Shown one piece after another: positions 44,935 to 55,800 of a stretch of DNA of 64,000 nucleotides. Each line of letters starts with the position of its first letter. Position 1 is the first letter of the stretch. The position numbers were made by a program, and so were the translations under genes. The notes beneath the pieces were generated by a model. That model searched no databases, was not told the DNA's origin, and was given only the letters and a program-made list of their open reading frames with translations. This DNA comes from Locusta migratoria (taxonomy: Eukaryota > Arthropoda > Insecta > Orthoptera > Acrididae): assembly GCA_026315105.1 (NCBI GenBank), contig CM048744.1, positions 358,857,168 to 358,921,167 on the forward strand, in the 5' to 3' direction.

Positions 44935-46496
44935 TGGGGAAGGCATACAATATATCTTGGAGATCAGGTATCCTCCAGACATTACATGCTTGGGGGCTCT
45001 GGGGTCGTCTATTTATTTTTAATCTGCACTTTTTACAAGATAGCATTTTTAAAGTATGTGTGGGCTTGGTCCTGTCAAATTCTTTTCTTCAAGAAAACGG
45101 TATACCTCAGGGATTAGTATTAAGTGTAGTTCTTTTTTCCATCACAATAAACCCTATCGTGGACAGTATTGTGCCAGGTGTTTCAGCTTCTTTATTCATT
45201 GATGCATTTGCAATTTACAGCAGCTCTCAACAAACTTGTCTACTTGAGTGGTGCCTTCAGCATTGTCTGGAGCATCTCTCTTCATGAAGAAACAATAATG
45301 GCTTTAGTTTTCCCAATGACAAGACAGTGTGTGTGATTTTTTTGCGACACACTGAATTTCAACCGCCATCCCTTCAGTTTAATACATTCCTGGGGCTATA
45401 GTTTGACAGGAAACTCTGCTGGTCAACCCATGTTTCTTACTTGGCAGCTCATTGTACCCACTCTCTCAATGTACTACATGCACTGTGTGGTACTTCTTGG
45501 GAAGCTGACCGGACCACCCTTCTTCGCTTGTATCAAAGACTACTGGACTACAGGTGTCTATTCATCTGCATGCTCGTTCATTTTATGTTGTCTCAACATG
45601 ATTCATCATCATAGGATTTGTCTAGCCACAGAGGCTTTCTATACTAGTCCTGTTGAGAGTCTCTATGCTGAAGCTGCTGAATTACCACTGTCCTATTGAT
45701 GGGAAATCCTCTTTAGGCAATATGTGTGCTACTTATCATCTATGCGAGATCATGTATCTTACACTTTCTTTTTCGATGATTCCCTGGACAGTCAGGATAC
45801 GGCTAGTCCGTCTTCTCTAGTACCTCCATGAGTTCGCTTTTGGTTGCTGCTTCAGCAGGTAGACTATACACTCCTGTCACATTATCGATGAACGTGGGTC
45901 CTTCACCTCTATAGCTCCGTCCTGACGTCTCTGTTAACCTTGCACTCCATTCACTCCCCAAAGACAGACCCCCAGGTTTGGTGTATTGCAGCCAGTATCC
46001 TGCCCTTCACACACAGCTTCAGGAAAACTTCTTTTTCTACACCAATGGTTTCAAGACGGAACATGGTGTTGGGTGTGCCTGCATAACTGACAACGATTCT
46101 TTCCAATTTCATCTTCCTGACCAGTGCTCAATCTTTACTGTGGAACCCTTTGCTCTCTATCAGGCCATAAAGTACATCAGGCAACACAAGCTCTCTAATA
46201 GCATCATCTGCTCAGATTCTCAGAGTGCTCTCCAGAGCCTTTGTGTGCTGTATGTGTTACACCCCTTGGTAGAAAGAATCATAGCATGCCTTCACTCCCT
46301 CATTGACAGTGGACCAATGTGGAATTCCTGTTGGTTCCTGGCCACATTGGTGTGTCGGGGAATGAGAAGGCAGATTGTGCTGCAAAGGATGCAGTTCTTA
46401 TTTGGTTTGCTACTTATTCAGTCCCCTCAGATGATCTTTGCATCAGTGTCTCGGGGCAGTGATATTGCTCTGCCACTCCCATTGGTCTTCTCTTGA
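44608..46496 (+). pseudogene. LINE ORF2 remnant (reverse transcriptase and RNase H)
   Basis: RT blocks: NNLPSSYQPISLTSSICKVI (finger), VTNAQCSFREHRSTVNHLL (palm start), then after the (ATT)n break QENGIPQGLVLSVVLFSI, and SLFIDAFAIY where the catalytic YVDD is changed to FIDA, so one catalytic Asp is lost. The RNase H part has FYTNGFKTEHGVGCACI (first Asp changed to Asn) and IICSDSQSALQSL. These changes make it inactive. The order matches a LINE ORF2 in the + direction. Confidence 0.72.
44898..44935. repeat. (ATT)n microsatellite
   Basis: About 13 ATT units inside the decayed RT sequence, presumably expanded after insertion. Confidence 0.9.
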
Positions 46497-47048
46497 AGGG
46501 AACAAACTTTGGGACATTAAACCTCTTCCAACTTTTTAGCTGACCAGCTCTTGGCCCCTTCGTCGCGAAAGGGTCATTCTCGCCCCGTTACGTATAGGAC
46601 ACTGCCTTTTCAGCCACTGCCACTTACTAAGTGGTGACCCTGCTCCTATTTGTGGTCACTATTTCCAATAATTGAATGTACACCATCTACTGGTTTGCAT
46701 ACCCATGTTTTAATAGTCTACGCCACAGTCTGTTTTCCCATCTGAGTTTCCTGATATCTTAGTAGATGACACGCAATCTGCAGAATGTGTTTAATTTTTA
46801 TTCACTGTAGCAATATGGTGAAGGAAATTTAACATTCCGCAGCTGGGGAATCCAGCCATGTTCCTACAGTAAATAGAAGTCTACTTATGGATTGCCCAGC
46901 TTTTTACCTATTCCTTTCAGAAAGTTGACTTACTGTAAAGAGCCTTCTCCTTTTATTTGCCTTTTCATCGTCATGTGTTTTAACTATGTTCTGACTTGGG
47001 TGCTAATGACCTCAGTAGTCTTCTGCCCTTAAACCATTAAAAAAAATT

Positions 47049-47452
47049 GATTCCTTTGGCTGATTACCCTCCTCTTCTTAATGCAAGTTACAGCTGCCCT
47101 CCTCAGTGCTCAATAGCCCCTATTCGTCAGTACATCTGGTATGCTTGGTTCTGGTTTAGGGCTGGTACACACCTGACGCAGCACAGCGAGAGCACAGGCA
47201 GTGGATAGGTGGCCAGCTGTTCGTAAAGCACTCTTTCCAAAGGGACAGTGCACACTAACACAGCCGAGGCACAGGGCAGGCATTTTCTGGTGCTGGCTCT
47301 GTCTGGCTGTCTGAGGCGCACAGTTTTCCTGTCTCTATTCCATCTCTGCCACAAAGCTATCCGATATGTTTAAAAAGAAATGTTTTAGGTAGATGAATGT
47401 AAGCAACATCCTTCTCTGTATTTAGTTTTTCTCTTAAGACTATTGCTTTTTG
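47049..47452. other. Unassigned intronic sequence
   Basis: A block with GGGCTGGTACACACCTGACG at 47160 and GC-richer sequence to 47350 may belong to a DNA transposon terminus, but no partner end was found. Confidence 0.3.
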
Positions 47453-47580
47453 CATGTTGTTGTTGTTGTTGTTGTCGGTGTCTTCAGTCTGGAGACTGAT
47501 TTGAAAGCAGCTCTCCACCCTACTCTTTCGCCTCATCATCTCCTCATGTGAATGACAACCCACATACATCTGAATCTGCT
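47453..47580 (-). mobile_element. LINE 3' end, short truncated copy
   Basis: On the - strand the sequence GTTGTCATTCACATGAGGAG, GTAGGGTGGAGAGCTGCTTT, CAGTCTCCAGACTGAAGACA and then (CAA)n matches the last 130 bases of the LINE at 61163-61897. It is an extremely truncated insertion of the same family in the opposite orientation. Confidence 0.8.
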
Positions 47581-48802
47581 TCAGATTTGTGTGTGTTCTA
47601 CACTAATGCAGTTTTCTAAGTCAATTGCAGAAACTATTTGGTAGAAAAAATTATTCCTCTGTATATTATAGCCAAAGGTTACTGCATAATATTGGATTGG
47701 TTTTGTTTTAGTTATTTCCATAGTTATTGTTATATTCAGAACTAAAGTACATAGCTTTGCATACTTTTAAGTGTTTGTAGTGAAAAATATAGTCACTGGC
47801 CACTTTGTGTTTGGTTCATTTTACACCATACATTACTGCACACGAAATGGAGTTAACATATTGAAATAATTTTTTAATGATGGAGGGAAAACCATACCTC
47901 TTTCCATTCTCGAGAAAATACATAAGATGAATTTCATGCGACACGATTGACAGCTACATGGCACATGCATGGCTGTTGCTGCCTGTTTTGCTGAGTGCGA
48001 ATCTGCCTCGTGTTTCTCTTCTTTGTGTGCTGCCAACCTGCTATGCTGCAAGTGAACTACATACTGAAATGAAAATACACACAGTGTCATCAGCTTAAGA
48101 TGATGACTATGTACTTTTTCGCTCTATTGTCCCTGGCTTCAATAAACTTTGTGACAGGCATTAAAGAACTATGTAAGCTGTTTTGAATGATCAGCTCGGC
48201 TAAGCTGGGAGGGATGCACAACAATTTTCTTTGTCATCAAGAGCCTTCTTCCATTTTTTGAAACCCATGTCCACTCCTACATTGAGTCACAACCCACTGC
48301 TATGCTATAGATGATGAACAATCAAAAAATCTAGTAAAAGACAGATGCCAATAGTGTAACACTCAGGGCCATGAAGAGCTATGAATAATGAGCTAAGGAT
48401 TGAGAAACATCGTGTGCAAATGCAATTAAATAGGGAAACTATGATTTGCAAAAAGTCTTGTTTTGATTCCTTGTTTGAAGTCACTGAGTTCTATTGATGA
48501 TCTGTTCCGATTTTATACTGAAAACAATATTCATATAAAATGATTTCCAATTCATGGTATCCAGCAAGCAGCGAGTTGGTCTGTATATGTAGCAGCACAC
48601 CAGGCCACCCACTGCTGTAAACACAGTTGTAAACATGGGTGTATCATGTGTCTTCAGGGAACACTGTTCCTGTTAAGGGCTATGAAGAAATCAAAAAATG
48701 AAATAAGCATTAAAAACACCACAAACCAACACATGGTGTCATACCATGGAGAGTGAGTGACTTATAATCTGAGGATGCCCTGCTAAAGCGTGAAATGCGT
48801 CA
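47581..48802. other. Unassigned intronic sequence
   Basis: AT-rich sequence, no supported gene, RNA or named repeat. It ends at a TTAA followed by a piggyBac-like terminus. Confidence 0.35.
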
Positions 48803-49715
48803 TTAACCCTAGAACGCCCAAGCCTTTTATTGTAACTTGGATGCTGATTGGTGGGGGGTGGGGGTGGGTGTTGCGATGGGCCCACAGGTAGTAAATAAGT
48901 TTACTGATAAAAAAATTAAAACTTTCAAACGGCATAGATATATAAATGTTGTTAATTGTTATGCATATTGGATTGAGTCGACAAAAAATGACATATTACT
49001 GATCCCACTCAAGATAATTATGGCAACAACCGCCTACAACATTATCAGACATGGGATCAGTTGGGCAGTTCCAAACTTCTGGAGTAGGAGAGGTGCTGGT
49101 ACAAAACATACTGCCTATATAATAAACTTATTTATTATCTTAAATCACAAGTTACAATTCAACTCAGACAGATAATTAATCAATATTAATATTCATTAAA
49201 GCATTTATGACTTCACATCAAGATGAAATTTGACTCTGACAAATAATCATTCATTAATGCTCATTAAAACTTTTGACTTTCACTTAAAGATGAAATTTTT
49301 TACATATTATCATAAACTTTATGCGAAGAATTTATTCAACATCAGATGCAATCTGCTAGTTAACTTGAATGTTTCTGTAATCCTTACTTCTGGTACAAGT
49401 TACCCAGTTCTTTACAGTGAAATTACAAAACACAAAATTTACCAAGAACCTACAGCACAGCTATACAATTTAAATCCAATTATGCGTAAATAGAGCCTTG
49501 ACCATTAATTCAAACAAATCCTTCCACTGATAACAGGCCCACTTCAGCTCCAGTACACATAAGCAATTTTCCTTTGAACTTCAGAATATAGGAACCTTGA
49601 CAAGAGACAATATGGGATTTATTGAAATTACATGAAAACATCCATCATATGCCACTACTGGTGCAGCTCACTAAATGTCATCGCAATGTAACAGCACTAC
49701 TGCACAAAATTTTCA
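48803..49715. mobile_element. Possible piggyBac-like terminus and flanking part
   Basis: TTAA (48803-48806) followed by CCCTAGAACGCCC resembles the TTAA target and CCCTAGAA-type termini of piggyBac elements. The transposase remnant at 52760-53570 on the - strand would place this as the 3' end, with the LINE at 49716 inserted between. The matching 5' terminus is not found, so the link is tentative. Confidence 0.4.
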
Positions 49716-51700
49716 CTTGCTCCATGCCAGTGTGGTTTTCGCCAGGGTCGGTCCACAAGTGATAACCTGTTGTTCCTCGAGTCCGCCGTCCGCATTGCCT
49801 TTTCCAGGCGCCAACATCTGATAGCCGTCTTTTTTTGATATGAACAAAGCATATGATATGACCTGGCAATGCCATATACTTACCGCGTACCATGGTTGGG
49901 GTCTTAGAGGCTCACTCCTGAATTTTTATTAAAAACTTTTTAGCTTTCTGTACTTTTCGTGTTCAAGTTGGTGCCTCCTGTAGCACATCTTAGTGCAGGA
50001 AAATGGGGTTTTGCAGTCTCTTATAGTGTCCCCTTATTTTTAGTGGCCATTAACGGTTTAGAAACAGCAGTTGGGTCGTCAGTATACCTTTCACTATATA
50101 CTGACAACTTCTGCATCTCTTTTAGCTCCTCCAGCACCCAAGTTGCTGAACATAGGTTGCAGGGAGCCATTTGGAAAGTGCAGTCATGGGCTCTGGCCCA
50201 TGGCTTCCAGTTCTCTGCTGCGAAGACAAGTATCTTGCACTTTTGTCAGCGTCGGACGGTTCACCCTCAGCCCCAACTGTATCTTGGCGACCACCTATTA
50301 GAGTTCGTGGACACTCATCGTTTTTTAGGGCTTGTCTTTGAATCCTGGCTGACGAGGCTCCCCCACATTTGTCAGCTGAAACAGAATTGTTGGCGTCACC
50401 TCAATGTTCTTTGCCACCTGGGCCATACCTCTTGGGGTGCTGACCACTCCCCCCTGTTGTGGCTCTATCAGCTCTGTTGCAGTCGCATCTTGACTTTAGA
50501 TGTATCGCCTATGGGTCTGCTTCACCCTCAGCGTTGCTCTTGCTGGACCCCATTCACAACTGTGGGGTTCGCATTGCGATGGGTGCCTTTCGCACCAGCC
50601 CTGTGGCCAGCTTACTTGTGGAGGCCGGGGTCCCACCTTTGCAGAACCGCCGTAAAAAACTGCTCGCTGCCTATGCAGCGTGTGTCCATAGCTTGCCAAG
50701 CACCCAAATCACTGTGTCCTTTCCTCTTGTCTGGTCGTCCATGACTGCTGACAACTCAGGTCAGGTCATATGATCGCTTTTAGAGGCCAGTCACTTCTGT
50801 TGGAACTTGAGTCCAACCTACTACTGTCACCGTATCAGGCCCATGCATACACACCTTCGTGCTGCCTGCCAAGGCCGTGTGTTTGTCTGGACATGGCCCG
50901 TGGACCCAAAGACTCAGTTTCCCAGAAGCTCTCTGTCGCCAGTTCTTAGCGGTCATAGCTACATTTCCTGCACATGACCTGGTTTGCACGGATTGTTCGA
51001 AGGTTGAGAGCCGAGTTGGTTTTGCGTAAGTTCATGGCAACCAAGTTTAACAGCACTCTCTGCTGGATAGCTGAAGCATCTATACGGCAGAGCTGGTGGC
51101 AATTTCCCAAGCTCTTGAGCACATCCGGTCTGGCTCAGGTGAGTCTTTCTAATCTGCAGTTACTCCCTGAGTAGCCTTAGAGCCCTCAACCAGTGCTATC
51201 TGCGTTCTCCTCTGGTATTAGGAATTCAGGAGACGCTATCTGCCCTTGACAGGTCTGGTCGATCAGTGGTGTTCCTCTGGTCTCCGGGCAATGAAACATG
51301 CTGGTATGCTGGCCAAACAGGATGTTGATGCACCTGTTTTAGAGATGGGCCTCCCGGATTCTGATCTCCGGACAGTGTTGCGACATCAAGTGCGCGAGCT
51401 TTGGGCTACTGAGTGACGTAGCCTGACAACTTCTGACAAACTCAGGGCTATAAAGGAGACCACGGCTGTGTGGTGTTCCTCCATGCGGGCCTGTCACTGG
51501 GACTCTGTAGTCCTTCCCCAGCTCCATATTGGCCATACTTGGCTGACACATGGAAATCTCCTTCGTGGCGAGGACCTGCACGAGTGTCGCTGTGGCTCCC
51601 ACCTGACGGTGGGCCACATCTTGATAGACTGCCCTGTTTCAGCCACCCTGCGGCAGAGTTTTAATTTTCCTGCACATTTTATCCAATGTTTCAAGTGACG
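49716..51700 (+). pseudogene. LINE ORF2 remnant (RT, RNase H, Cys-rich end)
   Basis: RT: a frameshift near 49840 separates the FDMNKAYDMTWQ block (first catalytic Asp) from a 261-codon open part at 49959-50744 with SVYLSLYTDNFCISF, where the second catalytic motif YVDD reads YTDN and so lacks one Asp. RNase H: LLVEAGVPPLQNRRKKLLAA precedes it, with RSVVFLWSPGNETCW at about 51260. The Cys/His end (C-x-C-x7-H-x4-C-like) is at about 51580. It is inactive. Confidence 0.72.
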
Positions 51701-52136
51701 ATGCCAAACTGGCTGATACTGTTTTAAGTTTTATTCGCAACAGTGGTTTTTACCACTCCATTTAAAGCTTTTCTTCAGTACTCTGTGTTCGTCCTGTCTC
51801 ATGTCCTCTAATTGGAGGTTTCCATGTCCTTCCGTGTGGTTGACTTTTCCTCTGTTTAGTCTCACGGTCGGTCAACCACAGATGTTGCCTTTTACATTCC
51901 ATTTCTTGTCATTGTTTGGTGACTTTCTGTGAATGTCACATTTTGTGTTGTCTCTTGATGACCTTGTTGTCCTTTTCCTGAGTCGGGGGGGATATTCCTC
52001 CCCCTTGCTGTTTTCAACTCTAGGCTCTTTTACACGTTCATGCCGCCTCTTGAGAGGCCCAAAGATGGAATGGGGGACTGATGACCTCTGCAGTTTTGGC
52101 CCCCTAAAACATCTAAACAATGTCAATAAACAACAA
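49716..52136 (+). mobile_element. 5'-truncated LINE with exact target duplication
   Basis: CACAAAATTTTCA flanks it (49703-49715 and 52137-52149). It starts inside the reverse transcriptase (CQCGFRQGRSTSDNLLFLES region) and runs through RT, RNase H, a Cys-rich knuckle (ECRCGSHLTVGHILIDCP, about 51580) and a 3' part with TGGGGGACTGATGACCTC, ending in CAATAAACAACAA. Similar organisation to the LINE at 43520, but a different family by sequence. Stops and shifts are present. Confidence 0.85.
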
Positions 52137-52149
52137 CACAAAATTTTCA

Positions 52150-52759
52150 TTGCACATAACCCACGTCAGATTCTGCAGCACTTATTTTCCACCGAGTATC
52201 CATCCACCTGGTTCTCTTAAATCCATACAACTTTCCAGTTAATTACTGCAATACTCTTCAGGAATGAAAACAGCCAATATTACATTTGCCGGAGGCTAAG
52301 CTCAAGTCAGTAAATCCACCAAACTCCACTTCTGAGTCCCGACACTGACAACTGTGTCCTTCCATGTTGCTCATTGTCCATCCAGACCTAGTGCCGGACA
52401 CCTATCATTGCAATTGAACAACAATAACAACAACAACAACAACACATAAGCTGCTGACACAGCCTTGTTGCAGTGTCACCACAGCGCTCTGTCCTTGGCA
52501 GTATCGTTTCCGTGTTCCCGCCACCCTCCTTAGTATCACTCTTCTCTCCCTGGCACTCTACTCCAGACACACCACTCGTGATACATCGAAGCGGACGAGT
52601 CAAAGATTAGACATCTGGGGACTGACGTCACGGCTCAATTACAATACATAATACAAATGTGTTCATATATAACAGACTACTCTGAGTCCTCAACTACAAG
52701 GCAGGAGACACACTTCAGTACAGTTTTGTTTTAGCTTCTCTTACACAAATATGACACCG
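52150..52759. other. Unassigned part between the LINE and the piggyBac-like remnant
   Basis: Sequence of balanced composition with an (ACA)n run at 52418-52444. It may be the untranslated part of the piggyBac-like element or another insertion; no protein is recognised. Confidence 0.3.
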
Positions 52760-53577
52760 ACCTTTCCCTGCAGGAGGCTGACGTGCTTCTGTTGTCACCT
52801 CTTTGATTTTCTTTTACAGAATATTTTCCATTGACTGAATAATTTGGATATATAATCCTCCAGAATTGGTAGTTCTTTCTGATACCTGTTGTTTCACTAG
52901 TTCCATCCCAGCTTGCAGAAGAAAAAGTTTGTTTCTTGTGTTTCTTTTCATTCTATCTTGGATGTTGCTGGATGAATATGGTGGTTGCATTGATAGTGCA
53001 AATGTCAATGAGAGAGTAAAATACAGATAGAGCCCATCTAATTGTTTCCCTCTTGCAGATGTACATATGTGCCATTTTATCAATGGTATCAATTCCACCT
53101 TTAGCAGAATTATAATATGCATTTATCTAGGTTTTATTCTTCTCTCTTCCAACAGTGCTTTTATCTTGGTGCATTGTTGATAACATTGGTAACTTTTTAC
53201 TTGGTTTCATTTTTACTATGTCGGAAACGAAAGTTTCTGGAAGCCTACCTTTGATGTGTCTGTGAACAAGAACATTTGTGAATATAGCTCTTGATTTGAT
53301 GAACTCATTATGTCTGGAATATGATTTCTGTTTGACTGGAGAGTTCCTACTGTAATAAGTTTGTAGTCGTGGTATATCTCTTCCACCAAATCCATAGATG
53401 TGTAGTATCAGTCCAGTATTTTACACAGGTACTGCCAGACGTTTCACGATAGCTGCTGAACCCACTCTGCTTTCGACAAATTCTGAAGTTTACCTGCACA
53501 GGGTTCCATATTCATGACAGATATGTCTATTGCATTAGAAATCCTACGTATAAAGATGCCATGGTTACCTGCGCGTG
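52760..53577 (-). pseudogene. piggyBac-like transposase remnant
   Basis: On the - strand: GIFIRRISNAIDISVMNMEP (about 53550), then LQTYYSRNSPVKQKSYSRHN, VLVHRHIKGRLPETFVSDIV (about 53280), and the highly characteristic AYYNSAKGGIDTIDKMAHMY (about 53110) with the third catalytic Asp, then CKRETIRWALSVFYSLIDI. These are landmarks of the piggyBac DDD transposase, which inserts at TTAA. A stop in ENKT-stop-INAYY and shifts inactivate it. The 5' side is cut at 53578 by a Penelope-like element. Confidence 0.75.
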
Positions 53578-53793
53578 CAAGCTTTCGCAACCCAGTTGCT
53601 TCTTCAGGCAGAAGGGAAGGAGAGGGAAAAGGAAATGATGAGGGTTTTAAGAGAGGGGGTAAGGAGCCATTCCAATCCCGGGAGAGGAAAGACTTACCTT
53701 GGGGGAAAAAAAGGAAAGTGAACAAATATTGGTATTCATTTCCTTTTCCCTCTCCTTCCCTTATGCCTGAAGAAGCAACTGGGTTGCGAAAGC

Positions 53794-53831
<38 letters not shown>

Positions 53832-53905
53832 GTAAAAATAAAACAATCACTACCTGTGCTCCTTCACCTGGTAAGTAGACTTCATCTATTTTTTATATAT
53901 ATTAC
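53578..53905 (+). mobile_element. Penelope-like element, partial inverted dimer
   Basis: Left CAAGCTTTCGCAACCCAGTT and right AACTGGGTTGCGAAAGCTTG are inverted; only the outer 60 bases or so of the left arm are matched on the right, the inner part of the left arm being single. A (GT)n run (53794-53829) and CACCTGGTAAGTAGACTTCA close the right side. It is about 90% alike by eye to the palindromic copy at 23364-24066. It cuts into the piggyBac-like remnant. Confidence 0.65.
53794..53829. repeat. (GT)n microsatellite in the PLE
   Basis: A pure GT run of about 36 bases directly after the GCGAAAGCTT block. Confidence 0.95.
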
Positions 53906-54399
53906 AGAATAGATTATATATTGGTGATATTTTGAATTGCAATACTGATTTTAAACAACCACTGTAGGCATCATAGAAGTAGTGCACCTTCCTCACTATC
54001 ACATGCTGGCCAGCGTTTTGAGTTTATGTAACATTATTTAAAAGTTACTTTCCAGATAGCTCCCACACAATTTAATGTGTAACCTTTGATCTCTTTGTTT
54101 AAGCACAAATAGTATGTGTACATGAGTAGTTATGAGTCACTTGGTATTTGGCAATTTTATCTTTGAGACTTCAGCAATATTCTCTGTATCTTGTTTTTGT
54201 AGCAAATTTCCTCAGGGCTGAGAGAAGCACAATTATTGGAAAGAATTAATCAAAAAAATTGTGTGTTTTGTGTTTAGAAATGACATTTTTAATATAGTTG
54301 TGGTAGTTTCATCTTTTACAAGTCTGTTTTAGTTATTTTTCATCACCAGAAAACATGCTTTTAGATTTGTCTTATGTTACATAATTATTCTTATTCCAG

Positions 54400-54483
54400 G
54401 TTTATTCCAAGGCTGACATAACTAATGAAGATGACTGGCATATTCTCCAGGATTTAGACAGGGCTGATGATGATGCAGATGAG
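54400..54483 (+). CDS. ASPH: ASPH exon 6 of window (28 codons before the TPR region)
   Basis: The acceptor is TTATTCCAG and the donor GAG/GTAAAT. It is 84 bases, exactly 28 codons, phase 0 to phase 0; the other two phases contain stops. The translation is VYSKADITNEDDWHILQDLD followed by RADDDADE. It carries the last acidic residues of the linker before the TPR-like part. Being symmetrical in phase 0, it could be skipped without frame loss. It sits about 340 bases beyond the right boundary of the transposon nest. Confidence 0.75.
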
Positions 54484-54805
54484 GTAAATTTAACTACAGT
54501 ATTGAGCTTTGAGTAGTATCTGTCAAAGCAAAATTCTGAACTTCCTATATGGTGCAATGAACTTTAAACTGCAGTAAACAGGCTCATCCTCTGTAAATAG
54601 AATATTTACTGATATGGGAGATGTTTACTAGCTTCTATATATCCAACATTCGAAGGACTTGCCAAACAAACGAGCTGAGTTTATATTAAATGACCTTTGG
54701 CTGTCATTGTACACAAAATTCGAATATTTCCATATACATAAGGTGTTAAAATTCTATTTTATTCATGGAAGGGGGCTGATGACCTTGGTATTTAATCATT
54801 TAATG

Positions 54806-54860
<55 letters not shown>

Positions 54861-55420
54861 AGAGGGCAACAAGAAGTATTCTTACACTGTCATAGAAAGT
54901 AATTTTGAGAAAATAACCATGCTCATTTCAGTTTATTAAGAGCCACGTTTATTCGAGATTGAGATGCCTATAAATAACCTTTATTCTTGAGTTGATAGCA
55001 CAATAGTAAAGCTCTAGAAATTACTGTGTACTTCGGACTCATTGTTGACTGAAACTACTAAATTGTGTTTTATGATAATTTAGTATCATTGTTCCTCATT
55101 CCTGATGGTTTTGGTAGTGACTAATCATTTTTGGATCAGTAAAAGTTACCTAATCAGTTGATGGAGTTGAACACAGCATGTCTCACTATACTGACAAGCA
55201 GAACACGAATGGCCCATAACCTGATTCCTCATAAATATATCTCAGTGGAACATGTGTCTCAGTTCATCCACAGAAACTGAGCTGTTTGTGAGAAAATTAC
55301 TCTAGATTTTTTTATGTACTTCAAATATTGCTTTTAGTGTCTCACTAGTTCAGTCATAGCAGTGAAACAGTTGATAGTGCAAAACCTTGAAGGTGCAACC
55401 CTATCTGTTTAGTGTCTGAT
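54484..55420. other. Intron with a (CA)n run
   Basis: The (CA)n run at 54810-54855 follows GGGGGCTGATGACCTTGGTA, which resembles the 3' end of LINEs seen elsewhere here and may mark a tiny truncated insertion. Otherwise no feature. Confidence 0.4.
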
Positions 55421-55800
55421 TAATATTTGGAAATCTGTAACAGGCACATAAAAAACACCCTCATACATATGCCATTTTGGTTTTTGCCAGAGCCTTCATC
55501 ATTCTCATACATACAATCACAAAGGCACACTTTGGACACAAAACTGTCTACTCTGGCTGCTGCATTTAGAGTAATGCTCTGCAGTGATGTGGCGAAAAGG
55601 GTGTACAGGAATGATGCAAGGTGATGCTCCGGATAGATACAGCATTGCCTTACAGAGCATGTAAGTACTAGATGAATGGAAAGAAATGCAGCTTAGGAAT
55701 GTGGGGGAGAGGGGGGGAAATGAAAGTGGAATGCGCGCGCGCGCGCGCGCACGCACGCACACACACACGGGAGAGGTGTAGGATAGAGGAGGTAGGAACT
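55421..55800. mobile_element. Penelope-like element half (left-arm type)
   Basis: The sequence ACTCTGGCTGCTGCATTTAG, TACAGCATTGCCTTACAGAG and GATGAATGGAAAGAAATGCA parallels the left arm of copy 1 (about 700-870), ending in a (GC)n/(CA)n run at 55732-55769. No right arm follows. It is an old partial copy. Confidence 0.55.
55732..55769. repeat. (GC)n to (CA)n alternating purine-pyrimidine tract
   Basis: CGCGCGCGCGCGCGCGCG passes into GCACGCACGCACACACACAC: a contiguous alternating tract of about 38 bases. Confidence 0.9.

Larger units (their letters stand above)
43520..47048 (+). mobile_element. LINE with ORF1, RT and RNase H remnants
   Basis: The sequence order is that of a two-ORF non-LTR element on +. 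ORF1-like sequence at 43540-44190 includes Cys-rich knuckles (CYQCQRFNH, GKCTSCGKGA, PCCVDCMGNH). The reverse transcriptase lies at 44608-45700, RNase H at 45978-46390 and a 3' untranslated end at 46500-47048 closing in CTTAAACCATTAAAAAAAA. The apurinic endonuclease is mostly deleted. An (ATT)n expansion at 44898-44935 interrupts the RT. The Jockey/I/LOA group is likely; it is not active. Confidence 0.72.
37904..54060. mobile_element. Transposon nest bounded by a 17-bp inverted repeat
   Basis: GCTATCTGGAAAGTAAC at 37904-37920 is inverted exactly at 54044-54060. Together with the gypsy, LINE, piggyBac-like and Penelope-like pieces between them, this fills nearly all of the 16.9-kb intron between the ASPH exons at 37424 and 54400. 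One reading is that an old DNA transposon with this terminus received the other elements. Another is two separate non-autonomous copies. I do not recognise the family. Confidence 0.4.

Noticed and set aside
50071..50773. Extra frames (76 and 104 codons) beside the LINE RT frame
   Set aside because: They are frame-shifted pieces or shadows of the same LINE ORF2.
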